Below are positions 17,865-26,021 of a DNA stretch of 64,000 nt, piece after piece. The stretch comes from Limnoglobus roseus (GTDB lineage Bacteria; Planctomycetota; Planctomycetia; Gemmatales; Gemmataceae), in NCBI RefSeq assembly GCF_008254045.1, contig NZ_CP042425.1, positions 2,790,001 through 2,854,000 on the forward strand. The letters run 5' to 3'. Numbering within the stretch: position 1 is the stretch's first letter; the number at the start of each line of letters is the position of its first letter. The translations under genes and the position numbers were made by a program. The notes under the pieces were generated by a model that was given only the letters and a program-made list of their open reading frames with translations, was not told where the DNA came from and searched no databases.

Positions 17865-18782
17865 GTGGCCCGCGCAACCAGGGTGATTACCGCCGCCGAC
17901 CTGACCCGGACCGAGGTCAGCGAACAGTCGATGGACCGCCCCTCGGGGCACCTCGTCAATGCCTCGCTCATTTACATTTACCCAAAGTCGTTTCAGTCCG
18001 GTCAGCGGTACGTCATCGGATCGACACCGGTCACGCTCGGCCGGGGCTCCGAGTGTAAGCTATCGATCCCGGACACGTCGGTATCCCGGTTCCACTCTCG
18101 GGTTGAGATCGGCGCGGACGGGCGCCACCACGTCACCGACCTGGGCAGCACAAATGGGACGTTCGTTAATAACACCCGGACGACGGAAGGCCCGCTCGCG
18201 GACGGCGACTACCTGCGCGTCGGGAACTGCATCTTTCGATACCTCTCGGGCGGCAACGTGGAGGCCGAATACCACGAGGAGATCTACCGCCTGACGGTGC
18301 TGGACCCGCTCACCGGCGTGTTCAACCGTCGCTACTTGATGGAGATACTGAACCGCGAAGTGGCCCGGTCGGTGCGGTATCGTCGGCCGCTCGCGGTGGC
18401 CCTCTTCGGCATAGACTTCTTCAAGGTGGTCAACGACACCCACGGCCACATTGCCGGGGACATGACGCTGCGGGAACTGGCGGCCCGAGTGTCCGGATTG
18501 ATCCGAACGGACGAAGTGTTCGCCCGGTACGGCGGGGAGGAGTTCGCCGTCGTGATGACCGAAACGGCGCGGGAGCGGGCCGCGGCATTCGGGGAGCGGA
18601 TCCGGGCGGCGGTCGAGGCGATTCCGTTCACGTTCGAGGCCCAAACCTACCCGGTGACGGTGAGCGTCGGGATCGGCACGACCGATGGGGCCGAACCGAC
18701 CACACCGGAGGAGATTCTTCGGCGTGCCGACGAATTGCTGTATCAAGCCAAGCGACTGGGCCGCAACCGCGTCGTTGTCTAA
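17865..18782 (+). CDS. FHA-GGDEF protein, probable diguanylate cyclase
   Basis: 305 residues from GTG 17865, with GGAG 8 nt upstream. The FHA domain (about residues 50-120: LGRGSECKLSIPDTSVSRFH, DLGSTNGTFVNN) binds phosphothreonine peptides; the GGDEF domain follows (DPLTGVFNRRYLMEI, FARYGGEEFAVVM at about residue 221), which makes c-di-GMP. The GGEEF signature is intact. At the inhibitory site the usual RxxD reads RTDE, so product inhibition may be weakened. It diverges from the sigma/kinase genes; an FHA protein next to a Ser/Thr kinase suggests that kinase phosphorylation could recruit or switch it, which is inference. Confidence 0.9.
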   Translation: MARATRVITAADLTRTEVSEQSMDRPSGHLVNASLIYIYPKSFQSGQRYVIGSTPVTLGRGSECKLSIPDTSVSRFHSRVEIGADGRHHVTDLGSTNGTFVNNTRTTEGPLADGDYLRVGNCIFRYLSGGNVEAEYHEEIYRLTVLDPLTGVFNRRYLMEILNREVARSVRYRRPLAVALFGIDFFKVVNDTHGHIAGDMTLRELAARVSGLIRTDEVFARYGGEEFAVVMTETARERAAAFGERIRAAVEAIPFTFEAQTYPVTVSVGIGTTDGAEPTTPEEILRRADELLYQAKRLGRNRVVV

Positions 18783-18941
18783 CCTGCTGATCTGCCCTTC
18801 CAATCCTTACAATTCATGCATCCAAACATTTTTTGACATCTACCTGAGATTTTTTTGGCGGATTCGTGCCGCGTGCGTCGTTTTCTAGTGTAGCTGGAAG
18901 AGCTTACCTCATGCTCATCCGGCCCCACGGGAGGTCCGTCC

Positions 18942-19028
18942 ATGCCCGTGATTCATGCGATCACCAGCACTGCTGGTGCCGTTGAACCGCTCGTTGTGGC
19001 GGGTAGACCTTCGTGCTGGCAGGAATGA
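18942..19028 (+). CDS. possible 28-residue peptide
   Basis: ATG 18942 follows GGGAGG with 8 nt spacing (gggaggtccgtcc), a context similar to that of the next peptide gene (ggaggcccgtc). It would encode MPVIHAITSTAGAVEPLVVA plus eight residues ending SCWQE. No similarity is recognised, and it lacks the leader and repeats of the downstream peptide. It includes a 17-bp palindrome (18962-18978). Could be a chance ORF. Confidence 0.3.
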   Translation: MPVIHAITSTAGAVEPLVVAGRPSCWQE

Positions 19029-19288
19029 AGTGCGGTCGAACGCCGGAAAGTTCGATGCTGCAACGATTCCATTTCTCACGACCTTGAAGCGTTCGTAGTT
19101 TGAGGTGTCTCGACTCATTGTTGGAGTCGTGTTTGTTGTATTGAGTCGTACACCTCACCGATTTGGATGAACGACTACATATAACCGGAACGGCCCTCGT
19201 ATCGGGTCGCCGGGCCCTTACACCCCCGGGCATGGGCTACCCCGGCGGGCGGATAGACGTTGCCCAGTTATTAATATGGAGGCCCGTC

Positions 19289-19543
19289 ATGGGTCAGCAA
19301 TCGAAGCGGTTCACCATCGTGCGGCTGGAAGAGCGGATCGCCCCCGGGGCGATGGGCGGGTACACCCCGAGCTGCGATACCGGCGGCAGCCACAAGGGCA
19401 GCCATAAGGGGAGCAAGAAGGGCAGCCACAAGGGCAGCCACAAGGGCAGCAACAAGGGCAGCAACAAGGGCAGCAACAAGGGACCCAAGGGGTGTCCGGT
19501 TCCCCCGCCGCCGTGCCCGACGTACCCGCCGCATTGCTCGTAA
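19289..19543 (+). CDS. GSxK-repeat small peptide, possible precursor of a modified or exported peptide
   Basis: 84 residues from ATG 19289 with GGAGG 6 nt upstream. The N-terminal leader (MGQQSKRFTIVRLEERIAPG) is followed by a Gly-rich link with one Cys, eight tandem GSxK units (x = H, H, K, H, H, N, N, N; about residues 33-64), and a Pro/Cys tail (CPVPPPPCPTYPPHCS). Small size, a conserved-looking leader, a repetitive cationic core and clustered Cys resemble a ribosomal peptide precursor. A hairpin with a T tract follows, then a ParB-like gene and a PqqD-M50-HlyD fusion in the same direction. LEERIAP resembles the N-terminal LExRxxP leader of planctomycete surface proteins, so a surface or metal-binding peptide is an alternative. 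The function is inferred from context only. Confidence 0.7.
   Translation: MGQQSKRFTIVRLEERIAPGAMGGYTPSCDTGGSHKGSHKGSKKGSHKGSHKGSNKGSNKGSNKGPKGCPVPPPPCPTYPPHCS
19385..19480 (+). repeat. eight tandem 12-bp units within the peptide gene
   Basis: Unit ggcagccacaag and close variants, in frame, encoding GSHK/GSKK/GSNK. Third-position and codon-2 variation (cac/aac/aag) shows the copies have diverged in two blocks (His block then Asn block). Slippage here would change core length without breaking the frame. Confidence 0.9.
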
Positions 19544-19551
19544 TCTCGGTT

Positions 19552-19592
19552 CCCGGCTGCGGGGCACTTTGCCCCCGGCCGGGGTCTTTTCT
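19552..19592 (+). terminator. hairpin plus T tract between peptide gene and downstream genes
   Basis: Arms 19552-19565 and 19571-19583 (GGGGC/GCCCC core, then CCCGGCTG/GGCCGGG with one bulged C), loop ACTTT, followed by gTCTTTTCTCT. A partial terminator here would give far more peptide mRNA than enzyme mRNA, as is common after peptide-precursor genes. Confidence 0.65.
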
Positions 19593-19606
19593 CTGGAGAG
19601 CGTGTC

Positions 19607-19984
19607 GTGACTCTGCCGACCTGTCCACACTGTCGCCCCGGCCCCGAGACGTATCGGTACCTCGGGCGGTACGAGTTCGATGTGGACGCCGCCCGCGGCC
19701 TCGTGGCCGACGGCCGGGAGCCGGTCGAGGTGGACGACGCGAGTGTCCGCTACTGGCTCGAAGACAGCAAATTGCACGACCAACACTTGGACCACGTGGA
19801 CCCGCGGTTCCCCGGCATCCTGGCGCACGTCTGGTTTAATGACGGGATCGCCGAACACCACGGTCACGCCCTCATCGACGGCAACCACCGGGCCGCCCGC
19901 TGCCTTCGCGACGGCCGGCCGTTCTTCGCCCGCCTGCTTACGGAAGCCGAGAGCCGGGCGGTTCTCACGGACACCGCGTCGTAA
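19607..19984 (+). CDS. small ParB-like (DGNHR) protein
   Basis: 125 residues from GTG 19607 (GGAGAG about 8 nt upstream). The C-terminal half (LAHVWFNDGIAEHHGHALID, then GNHRAARCLRDGRPFFARLL) resembles the ParB/Srx nucleotide-binding fold, where the GNHR box binds NTP. The N-terminus has TCPHC, a possible metal site. Such short ParB-like proteins are not partition proteins; the role is unknown. It sits between the peptide gene and the PqqD-M50-HlyD gene, 17 bp from the latter, so it is probably part of the same unit. Confidence 0.6.
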   Translation: MTLPTCPHCRPGPETYRYLGRYEFDVDAARGLVADGREPVEVDDASVRYWLEDSKLHDQHLDHVDPRFPGILAHVWFNDGIAEHHGHALIDGNHRAARCLRDGRPFFARLLTEAESRAVLTDTAS

Positions 19985-20001
19985 CACCCGGACTGACTCC
20001 C

Positions 20002-22578
20002 ATGCCGCCGCCCGCCCGCTCGTTGCCCCGCCGCCGCGCGGACCTCGTCGTTCGACCGCTCGGGGAGCGGGGCCGGTACGTGGTCAAGGACCCGCGATCT
20101 GGGGCGTACTTCCAGATCGGCGCGCACGAGCAGTTCTTACTCGACCGGTTGGACGGGGTGCAGTCGCCGACGGCGGTCCGCCGGGCGTTCGAGCAAGAGT
20201 TCGGCGAGCCGCTGACGGACGACGAGTTGGATCAATTCCTGGACGCGGCGCACGCCCAGTCCTTCCTCACCACCGCCGGTGCCGCCCCGCCGCCTGTCAC
20301 CGACCGCCCATTCGGCCGGGCGACCGCCGCCCTCCTCGGGCAGGCCACCCTCGATCGGTACCCGGTGGACGACGGCCAGCCGCCCGTGGCCGCGCCGCAG
20401 GCCGCCCCGCCGCCGGCCGCGGCCACGCCCATCAAGGAAGGGCAGAGCTTGCTGAACTGGCGGCTGTCGTTGTACGACCCCGACCGCCTGTTCGCCCGGC
20501 TGGTCCCGCACCTCGGGTTCGTGTGGACCCGAGGGTTCGTGGCCGTCAGCGCGACCGTCGTGTTCGCCGCCGCGTGGGTGCTCGTCGCAAACTGGGGCGA
20601 GCTGGTGACCGGGTTTTCGTCGGCCGCCCGCTGGCAGACCGTCGCCGTCGCGTGGGCGACGGTGGTCTTCGTCACGGTGTTCCACGAGTTCGCCCACGGC
20701 TTGACCCTCAAGCGGTACGGGGGGGAATCGCACGAACTCGGCGTCCTCCTCCTGTTCTTCGTCCCGTGCCTGTTCTGTAACGTGACCGACGCCTGGCTCA
20801 TCCGCGAGCGCAAAAAGCGACTGTGGGTGACGCTGGCCGGGGGGTACTGCGATTTGTGCGTGTGGGCACTGGCCGTGTTCGCGTGGCGGCTTACGCCCAC
20901 GGACGGGCTGCCCAACTTCATCGCCTTCGTCGCCCTGTCGGTCCTCGGCGCGCGGGTCATCTTGAACTTCAACCCGTTCATGAAGCTGGACGGGTACTAC
21001 CTGCTCAGTGACTGGTTGGAGGTGCCGAACCTGATGCACCGCGGCCAGGACCGGGCGAAGGCCCACCTGCGCCGGGCGCTCTGGGGGGCACCCCCGCCCG
21101 ACGCGGACCCGCACGGCCGGGCCGTCACCACCTACGGCCTCGTGAGCTACGCCTACGCCCTGACGTTCCTCTCGCTCATGGTGTACGGGCTGGTGCGGTA
21201 CCTGTGGGCGTTCGTCGGCCCGCCCGGGGTGGCGGCGGCGGTCGGGCTGGCGGCCGTGCTGTTCAAGAGCCAGCTCGCCGGGCTGGCCAGCGGCGAGGTG
21301 CGGCGGATGATCTTCGGCCGGCACAGCCGGACGGCCGTCTGGCTGGCCGTCCTCGGCGGGCTGGTCGCGGTGGGACTGGTGCCCGTGTCGGACCGCGCCG
21401 GTGGCACGTTCCGGGTGCGGGCGGTGGCCCGGGTGGAACTCCGCGCGCCGGCCGCCGGGGTGGTGCGGGAGGTGTTCTTCGAGGAAGGGGACGAGGTGCC
21501 GGCCGGGGCGGTGGTGGCCCGGCTGGAAGTGCCGGACCTGGCCAGCCGGCAAGCTCGCAAGCGGGCCGAGGCCGCCGAAGCCCGGGCCAAGTTGCAACTC
21601 CTCGAAGCCGGCCCGAACCCGGCCGAACTGGCCGAACTGACCGACCGGGTGGCCCGGGCGGAGCGGTGGCACGGGCTGGCCCGGGCCGACCTGGACCGCG
21701 ACCGGGCGGCCCACCAAGAAGACCTACTCCGGCTGGCTGCAGCCGTCGCCCGCAGCGAGGCGGAAGTCAAGCAGGCCGCGGCCACCCTCGACCGACTGGC
21801 CGCCCTGCGGAAGGAGAAGGTTGTATCGGCCGAGGACTACGACGCGGCGGCCGGGCGGGCGGCGGTTTGTCGGGAGCAACTCCGCCAGGCGGAGGCCGAA
21901 GTCCGGGCCGTCCGCACCCGCGGCACGGCGGTGTCCGAGACCGAACTCGCGAAGCGGGCGAAGGAACAGGCCGACGCGATCGGCACGCTGGCGGTGCTCA
22001 AGGCCGGCCCGCGGAAAGAAGAAGTCGCCGCCGCCCGGGCGCACCTCGCGAGTGCCGACGAGGAGGCACGGTACCTGGACGAACTCGCCGGCAAGCTGAC
22101 CGTCCGCACCGCCCGCGGCGGGCTGGTGACGACGGCCCGTCTGCGGGAGCGGGTCGGCCGGTACGTGCAGGAGGGCGAACTGCTCGTCGAGGTCGAGGAC
22201 CTGGCGGCGATGGAGATCGAGGTGACGCTCCGCGAAGGACCCGCCGCCCGGGTGCAGCCGGGGCAGACGGTGGCCGTTCTCCCGCGGGCGTTCCCATTGC
22301 ACACCCTCGGCGGGAGTGTCAGCCGGGTGGCCCCGGCCGCCCGCCGCCCGGGCGAACGGCCGGACGCCGTGTCCGGGACGATCGCCGCCCCAGCGGCCGC
22401 GGCCCCAAGCCCCGACGCCGAGGGTCAGGTCGTCGTCTGTTGCACCCTGGCCGACAGTGACCTGCGGCTGCGGCCCGGTATGACTGGGTACGCCCGCATC
22501 GAGTGCGGCCGCCGCCCGCTCTGGGCTGTGGTCAGCGACGGGGTACTGCGAACGGTGCGGATCGAGTTCTGGCGGTGA
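20002..22578 (+). CDS. PqqD-like / M50 site-2 protease / HlyD-type fusion, membrane peptide-processing and export candidate
   Basis: 858 residues. Residues ~10-90 look like a PqqD peptide-binding domain (VVKDPRSGAYFQIGAHEQFL, DELDQFLDAAHAQSFL). Residues ~170-455 are a multi-spanning M50 metalloprotease: FHEFAHG with zinc ligands H228 and H232 and catalytic E229, and NFNPFMKLDGYY with D330 as third ligand. From ~470 the protein is HlyD/membrane-fusion-like: a lipoyl-type half (VELRAPAAGVVREVFFEEGD), a long Ala/Arg/Glu coiled coil, the second lipoyl half and a barrel. PqqD domains bind leader peptides in RiPP pathways; M50 enzymes cut within or near the membrane; HlyD proteins bridge the envelope. 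The fusion and its two upstream small genes suggest a peptide maturation/export unit. No ABC ATPase or radical SAM enzyme is nearby. Confidence 0.8.
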   Translation: MPPPARSLPRRRADLVVRPLGERGRYVVKDPRSGAYFQIGAHEQFLLDRLDGVQSPTAVRRAFEQEFGEPLTDDELDQFLDAAHAQSFLTTAGAAPPPVTDRPFGRATAALLGQATLDRYPVDDGQPPVAAPQAAPPPAAATPIKEGQSLLNWRLSLYDPDRLFARLVPHLGFVWTRGFVAVSATVVFAAAWVLVANWGELVTGFSSAARWQTVAVAWATVVFVTVFHEFAHGLTLKRYGGESHELGVLLLFFVPCLFCNVTDAWLIRERKKRLWVTLAGGYCDLCVWALAVFAWRLTPTDGLPNFIAFVALSVLGARVILNFNPFMKLDGYYLLSDWLEVPNLMHRGQDRAKAHLRRALWGAPPPDADPHGRAVTTYGLVSYAYALTFLSLMVYGLVRYLWAFVGPPGVAAAVGLAAVLFKSQLAGLASGEVRRMIFGRHSRTAVWLAVLGGLVAVGLVPVSDRAGGTFRVRAVARVELRAPAAGVVREVFFEEGDEVPAGAVVARLEVPDLASRQARKRAEAAEARAKLQLLEAGPNPAELAELTDRVARAERWHGLARADLDRDRAAHQEDLLRLAAAVARSEAEVKQAAATLDRLAALRKEKVVSAEDYDAAAGRAAVCREQLRQAEAEVRAVRTRGTAVSETELAKRAKEQADAIGTLAVLKAGPRKEEVAAARAHLASADEEARYLDELAGKLTVRTARGGLVTTARLRERVGRYVQEGELLVEVEDLAAMEIEVTLREGPAARVQPGQTVAVLPRAFPLHTLGGSVSRVAPAARRPGERPDAVSGTIAAPAAAAPSPDAEGQVVVCCTLADSDLRLRPGMTGYARIECGRRPLWAVVSDGVLRTVRIEFWR

Positions 22579-23214
22579 TGGCCCTGTGGTAGCCATCATC
22601 AGATAGTCGTGGCAATTGAAGGGCTGAAGCGTTCCGGCCGTACGTAACGGTATTCCGGAGGGGCCATGTTCACGCGAGCGTTGACAGTAGCGAGGCGGTG
22701 GTTAACAATCACCTAGACAATAATTGTTCAAACGGATTGTTTTCTCGCGGCCGTTTCGCACACGAACGCTCATCGAGAACGCGGGTTTCCGGAATGCCAT
22801 TAACTTAAGCCGGAACTCTTCAACCAATCATCTTTTTCACACCTGTTGTAGCAGGTGAACAGTGGCCGTGGCCCATTCCCCGCGCTGCTGAAGTTCATCC
22901 ATGATCCCCTTCATACCTGCCACGGTCCGCCTGTCCGTTACCAGCACTAACCGCTCGGCGTTCGGGTACAGGTCCTCGGCCAGCTACCTCAGCACCTCGG
23001 CGAAGTCCTTGGCCGTCCGCCGCTCGGTCGGCATGAAGGCTACATCTGGCAGGACTGACTGGAGCATTAAGCAAATCCGGCTTACGGCGGGGTGTTCGCC
23101 GACCCGGTCGCGTTCGACAAGAAGCTGGACCTACTCTACCTGTGCACTCCGGCGACCGTAGCCGTTCACCAGGGGTAGCCGGATTTCGGTAGCCCCCGTA
23201 TCCCATCTGGCGGC
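22579..23214. other. 636 bp without an intact gene
   Basis: Upstream part (22579-22860) is comparatively AT-rich with no recognisable gene. The right part contains a transposase-like remnant on the minus strand, listed separately. Confidence 0.5.
22860..23075 (-). pseudogene. IS630-type transposase remnant
   Basis: Minus-strand translation gives PDVAFMPTERRTAKDFAEVL, stop, LAEDLYPNAERLVLVTD, which resembles the middle of IS630-type transposases before the second catalytic Asp; the following sequence (GIMDELQQRGEW) no longer fits. There is one in-frame stop, no start and no termini. Weak but directional similarity. Confidence 0.35.
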
Positions 23215-24609
23215 ATGACGCCCCCACCATCCCTACCTCCGGACGTGTTCGATGACCTGCCCCCGGCGGTGCAGGCGTACATCCGGTACCTCGAAGCTCG
23301 GCTATCTTTCCTCGAAGCTCGGTTGAACCAGACCTCCGCGAACTCGTCGAAGCCCCCGTCGTCCGACCCGCCGCACGCCAAGCCGGCCCCGCCGAGGACG
23401 CCGAGTGGAAAGCGGAAGGGCGGCCAACCCGGCCACCCCAAGCGGACCCGCCTCGACTTGCCCCCAGACGCCATCGTCGAACTCCGCCCCGTCGCATGTG
23501 ACCAGTGTTCGCACGCCCTCGTCGGCGACGACCCTGCGCCGCTCCGCCACCAGGTCATCGAACTGCCGTCCGTCCGCCCAATCGTGACCGAGTATCGGCG
23601 GCACCGGCTGGCGTGCCCGAGCTGTGGACGGGTAACCTGCCCGGCATTGCCAGCGGATGCCCGCGGCGGGTACGGTCCGCGGGTCCAAGCGGTGTGCGGT
23701 CTGCTCAGCGGGGCGTATCGCGTCGGCAAGCGAGGCGTGGCCCAGCTCTGCCGAGATCTGTTCGGGGTGCCGATCAGTCCGGCCGCCGTCTGCGACCTCC
23801 AGCGGAAGATCGCGACCGCCCTCGAACCCGTTGCCCGAGCGGCCCATGCCCATGTCGCCGGGAGGCCCGCGAACGTGGACGAGACCGGGTGGCGAGAGGG
23901 TCGCAGGCGGGGCTGGTTGTGGGTCGCCGTGACCGCCTCGGTGACCGTGTTTCTGGTCCGCCTGTCCCGCGGCCGGGCCGTCCTCGACGACCTGATCGGC
24001 GGCGACCTCGGGGTGCTGACCACCGACCGATACTCGGCCTACGGTCACTTGGCCGCCGACCGCCGGCAGGTCTGCTGGGCTCATCTCCGCCGGGACTTCC
24101 AGGCGATAATCGACCGGCGGGATGCCGGCTCGGTGATCGGCAAGGAGTTGCTCCTGCACGCCGACATCCTGCTCGGGCATTGGAAGCGGGTGCGTGACGG
24201 GACGCTCACCCGCCGAGGATTCCGGCAGACCTACCTCGGGTGGGTCCGTGACGAGATCCACTCGCTCCTCGATCGCGGGATCGGGTGCGGGTGCGCGATC
24301 ACGGCCAGGGTGTGCCGGGAGTTGCTTGCCGTCGAGCCGGCCCTGTACACATTCGCCGCCGTCGAGGATGTCGAGCCGACGAACAACGCCGCCGAGCGGG
24401 CGCTGCGCCATGCCGTCTGCTGGCGGAAGACGAGCTACGGGACCGACTCGGCCGACGGGAGTCGGTTCGTCGAGCGGATCCTCACCGTGGTGGCTACGTG
24501 CCGACGGCAACGGAGGGACGTATTGGAGTTCCTGACCGGGTGTGCCCGTGCGACTCAACAGGGCACCAACCCGCCGTCCCTCCTCCCGTCGCTCGCCATC
24601 GCTTCGTAG
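23215..24609 (+). CDS. IS66-family transposase (TnpC-like)
   Basis: 464 residues from ATG 23215. Shows the IS66 layout: N-terminal coiled coil, SANSSKPPSSDPP, KRKGGQPGHPKRTR, a zinc-binding motif (CDQCSHAL ... CPSCGRVTC), then the catalytic part with NVDETGWREG, LTTDRYSAYG, CWAHLRRDFQA and NNAAERALRHAV. The frame is intact. No TnpA/TnpB partners are present, and I could not define the inverted repeats, so element ends are unresolved. Confidence 0.9.
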   Translation: MTPPPSLPPDVFDDLPPAVQAYIRYLEARLSFLEARLNQTSANSSKPPSSDPPHAKPAPPRTPSGKRKGGQPGHPKRTRLDLPPDAIVELRPVACDQCSHALVGDDPAPLRHQVIELPSVRPIVTEYRRHRLACPSCGRVTCPALPADARGGYGPRVQAVCGLLSGAYRVGKRGVAQLCRDLFGVPISPAAVCDLQRKIATALEPVARAAHAHVAGRPANVDETGWREGRRRGWLWVAVTASVTVFLVRLSRGRAVLDDLIGGDLGVLTTDRYSAYGHLAADRRQVCWAHLRRDFQAIIDRRDAGSVIGKELLLHADILLGHWKRVRDGTLTRRGFRQTYLGWVRDEIHSLLDRGIGCGCAITARVCRELLAVEPALYTFAAVEDVEPTNNAAERALRHAVCWRKTSYGTDSADGSRFVERILTVVATCRRQRRDVLEFLTGCARATQQGTNPPSLLPSLAIAS

Positions 24610-24681
24610 GCCGTCACACAGCCAAAGTAGTATCCCCTCTCACTAACAAGTGGTATCGTGGGTGGTCGGAGGGCCTCTGCC

Positions 24682-25824
24682 ATGCGTCCGTCAGTTACGT
24701 TCGTTCGCAACCTCTCGGCCGCGGACTCGCAAGTGCTGACCGCTGGCCTTCATTCGCCGGACGCCTTCACCCTTCGCAGGTGCCAAATCCTTCTAGCCAG
24801 CGCGCGAGGCCACTCACCCGCAGTGATCGCGGACTTCGTCGGTTGCACGCCTGCGGCCGTCCACAACGCCATACGCGCCTTCCAATCGGAGGGGCTGAGC
24901 AGCGTGACGAAGAAATCGAACGCTCCCAAGTGCCCTCGGCGGGCTTGGCCGGCGGACCGTGACAACGAACTCCGGCAGCTCCTCCATCAAAGCCCACGAA
25001 CCTTTAGCAAGCCGCGCAGCCTGTGGACGCTAAATTTGATCGCGGAGGTGTGCTTCGAGAGGAAGATTACGGATCGAAAGTTGTCGGGAGGTTTGATCGG
25101 CAGAGTTCTGACCCGGATGGACATTAACTGGAAGCGTGCTCGGGACTGGATGACTAGCCCGGACCCCGAGTACGCGGCCAAGAAGGCCCGCCGGGACGAA
25201 CTACTCCGACTGTCCGCCGAGCACCCAGAGTGGGCCATCGGATTCGAGGACGAGGTGTGGTGGAGCCGAATCGCCCAGCCCAAGGTGCGGTCCTGGACCG
25301 AAGGCCCGCCACTGAAGGTGCAGGTGCTCAAGTCGGAGGACGGCGACCCCGATCCGGACGCGATCGCATGCTACGGTTTCTACCGCTACGACACCCGAAA
25401 GGTCACAGTGCGGTTCGTCGAGGGGCGGCCGGTCGGGGACATCACAGTCCAGTTCTTGAAGTGGCTGTGCAGGGGAGCGGCCGAAGAGGGGAAGAAGGTC
25501 TTGGTGGTGATCTGGGACGGCCCGTCATGGCACACCGCCGAGGCGGTGACCGGGTGGGTGGACGACCAGAACCGACGTGCCGAGCGAGGTAAAGGGGTGC
25601 GTGTAGAGCTATGCGAGCTGCCCGTGGCAAGCCCGTGGCTGAACAACATCGAGCCGTGCTGGACGCACGCCAAGAAGGCTGTGATGGAGGCGGATCGGAA
25701 GCTCACAGCAGCAGAGATCACAGCTCGGGTGTGTGCGCATTTTGGATGCGAATTGCTTCCTTATCTCAAGATGACCTCGCCAGATGTCGTAGAGGGCACC
25801 AACTCAGTCAATGCAACACCGTGA
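24682..25824 (+). CDS. IS630-family transposase, single frame
   Basis: 380 residues from ATG 24682 (a GTG at 24658 would add 8). Helix-turn-helix domain (HSPAVIADFVGCTPAAVHNA) then the DDE domain: IGFEDEVWWSRIAQP, LVVIWDGPSWHTAE, SPWLNNIEPCWTHAKK. Different subgroup from the element at 10.6 kb and without its frameshift. Directly downstream lies the tail of a broken esterase gene, so this element probably interrupted it. Clear inverted repeats were not found by eye. Confidence 0.87.
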   Translation: MRPSVTFVRNLSAADSQVLTAGLHSPDAFTLRRCQILLASARGHSPAVIADFVGCTPAAVHNAIRAFQSEGLSSVTKKSNAPKCPRRAWPADRDNELRQLLHQSPRTFSKPRSLWTLNLIAEVCFERKITDRKLSGGLIGRVLTRMDINWKRARDWMTSPDPEYAAKKARRDELLRLSAEHPEWAIGFEDEVWWSRIAQPKVRSWTEGPPLKVQVLKSEDGDPDPDAIACYGFYRYDTRKVTVRFVEGRPVGDITVQFLKWLCRGAAEEGKKVLVVIWDGPSWHTAEAVTGWVDDQNRRAERGKGVRVELCELPVASPWLNNIEPCWTHAKKAVMEADRKLTAAEITARVCAHFGCELLPYLKMTSPDVVEGTNSVNATP

Positions 25825-26014
25825 ACGGATACCCGGCGACCAAGGGCCGGACGAAGGCATCCACAAGGCGGCCGAGGGCCTGTACGACTTCCTCCAGAAG
25901 GGCGGGTCGAAGAACGTGGTGTTCCGCGACGCCAAGGGGCTGGGCCACGAGTGGCAGACGTGGCGGATCGCCTTCCATGACTTCGGCCCACTTCTGTTTC
26001 AGCCGAAGAAGTAA
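25811..26014 (+). pseudogene. alpha/beta-hydrolase esterase, C-terminal fragment
   Basis: Encodes GIHKAAEGLYDFLQKGG and VVFRDAKGLGHEWQTWRIAF, the C-terminal end of the enterochelin-esterase-like/feruloyl-esterase group; GHEW carries the catalytic His. Everything upstream of it (nucleophile Ser, oxyanion hole) is missing and replaced by the IS630-type gene ending at 25824. Confidence 0.7.
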
Positions 26015-26021
26015 TCCGTCG

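Noticed and set aside
19385..19480. Tandem repeats as a CRISPR array
   Set aside because: 12-bp in-frame units without spacers inside a peptide gene; no cas genes are in the window.
20137..21717. 526-codon minus-strand open frame
   Set aside because: Antisense to the PqqD-M50-HlyD gene; no domain, biased composition.
23170..24660. Defined inverted repeats for the IS66-type element
   Set aside because: Flanks were compared by eye on both sides; no convincing complementary termini or 8-bp target repeats were found, so ends were left open.
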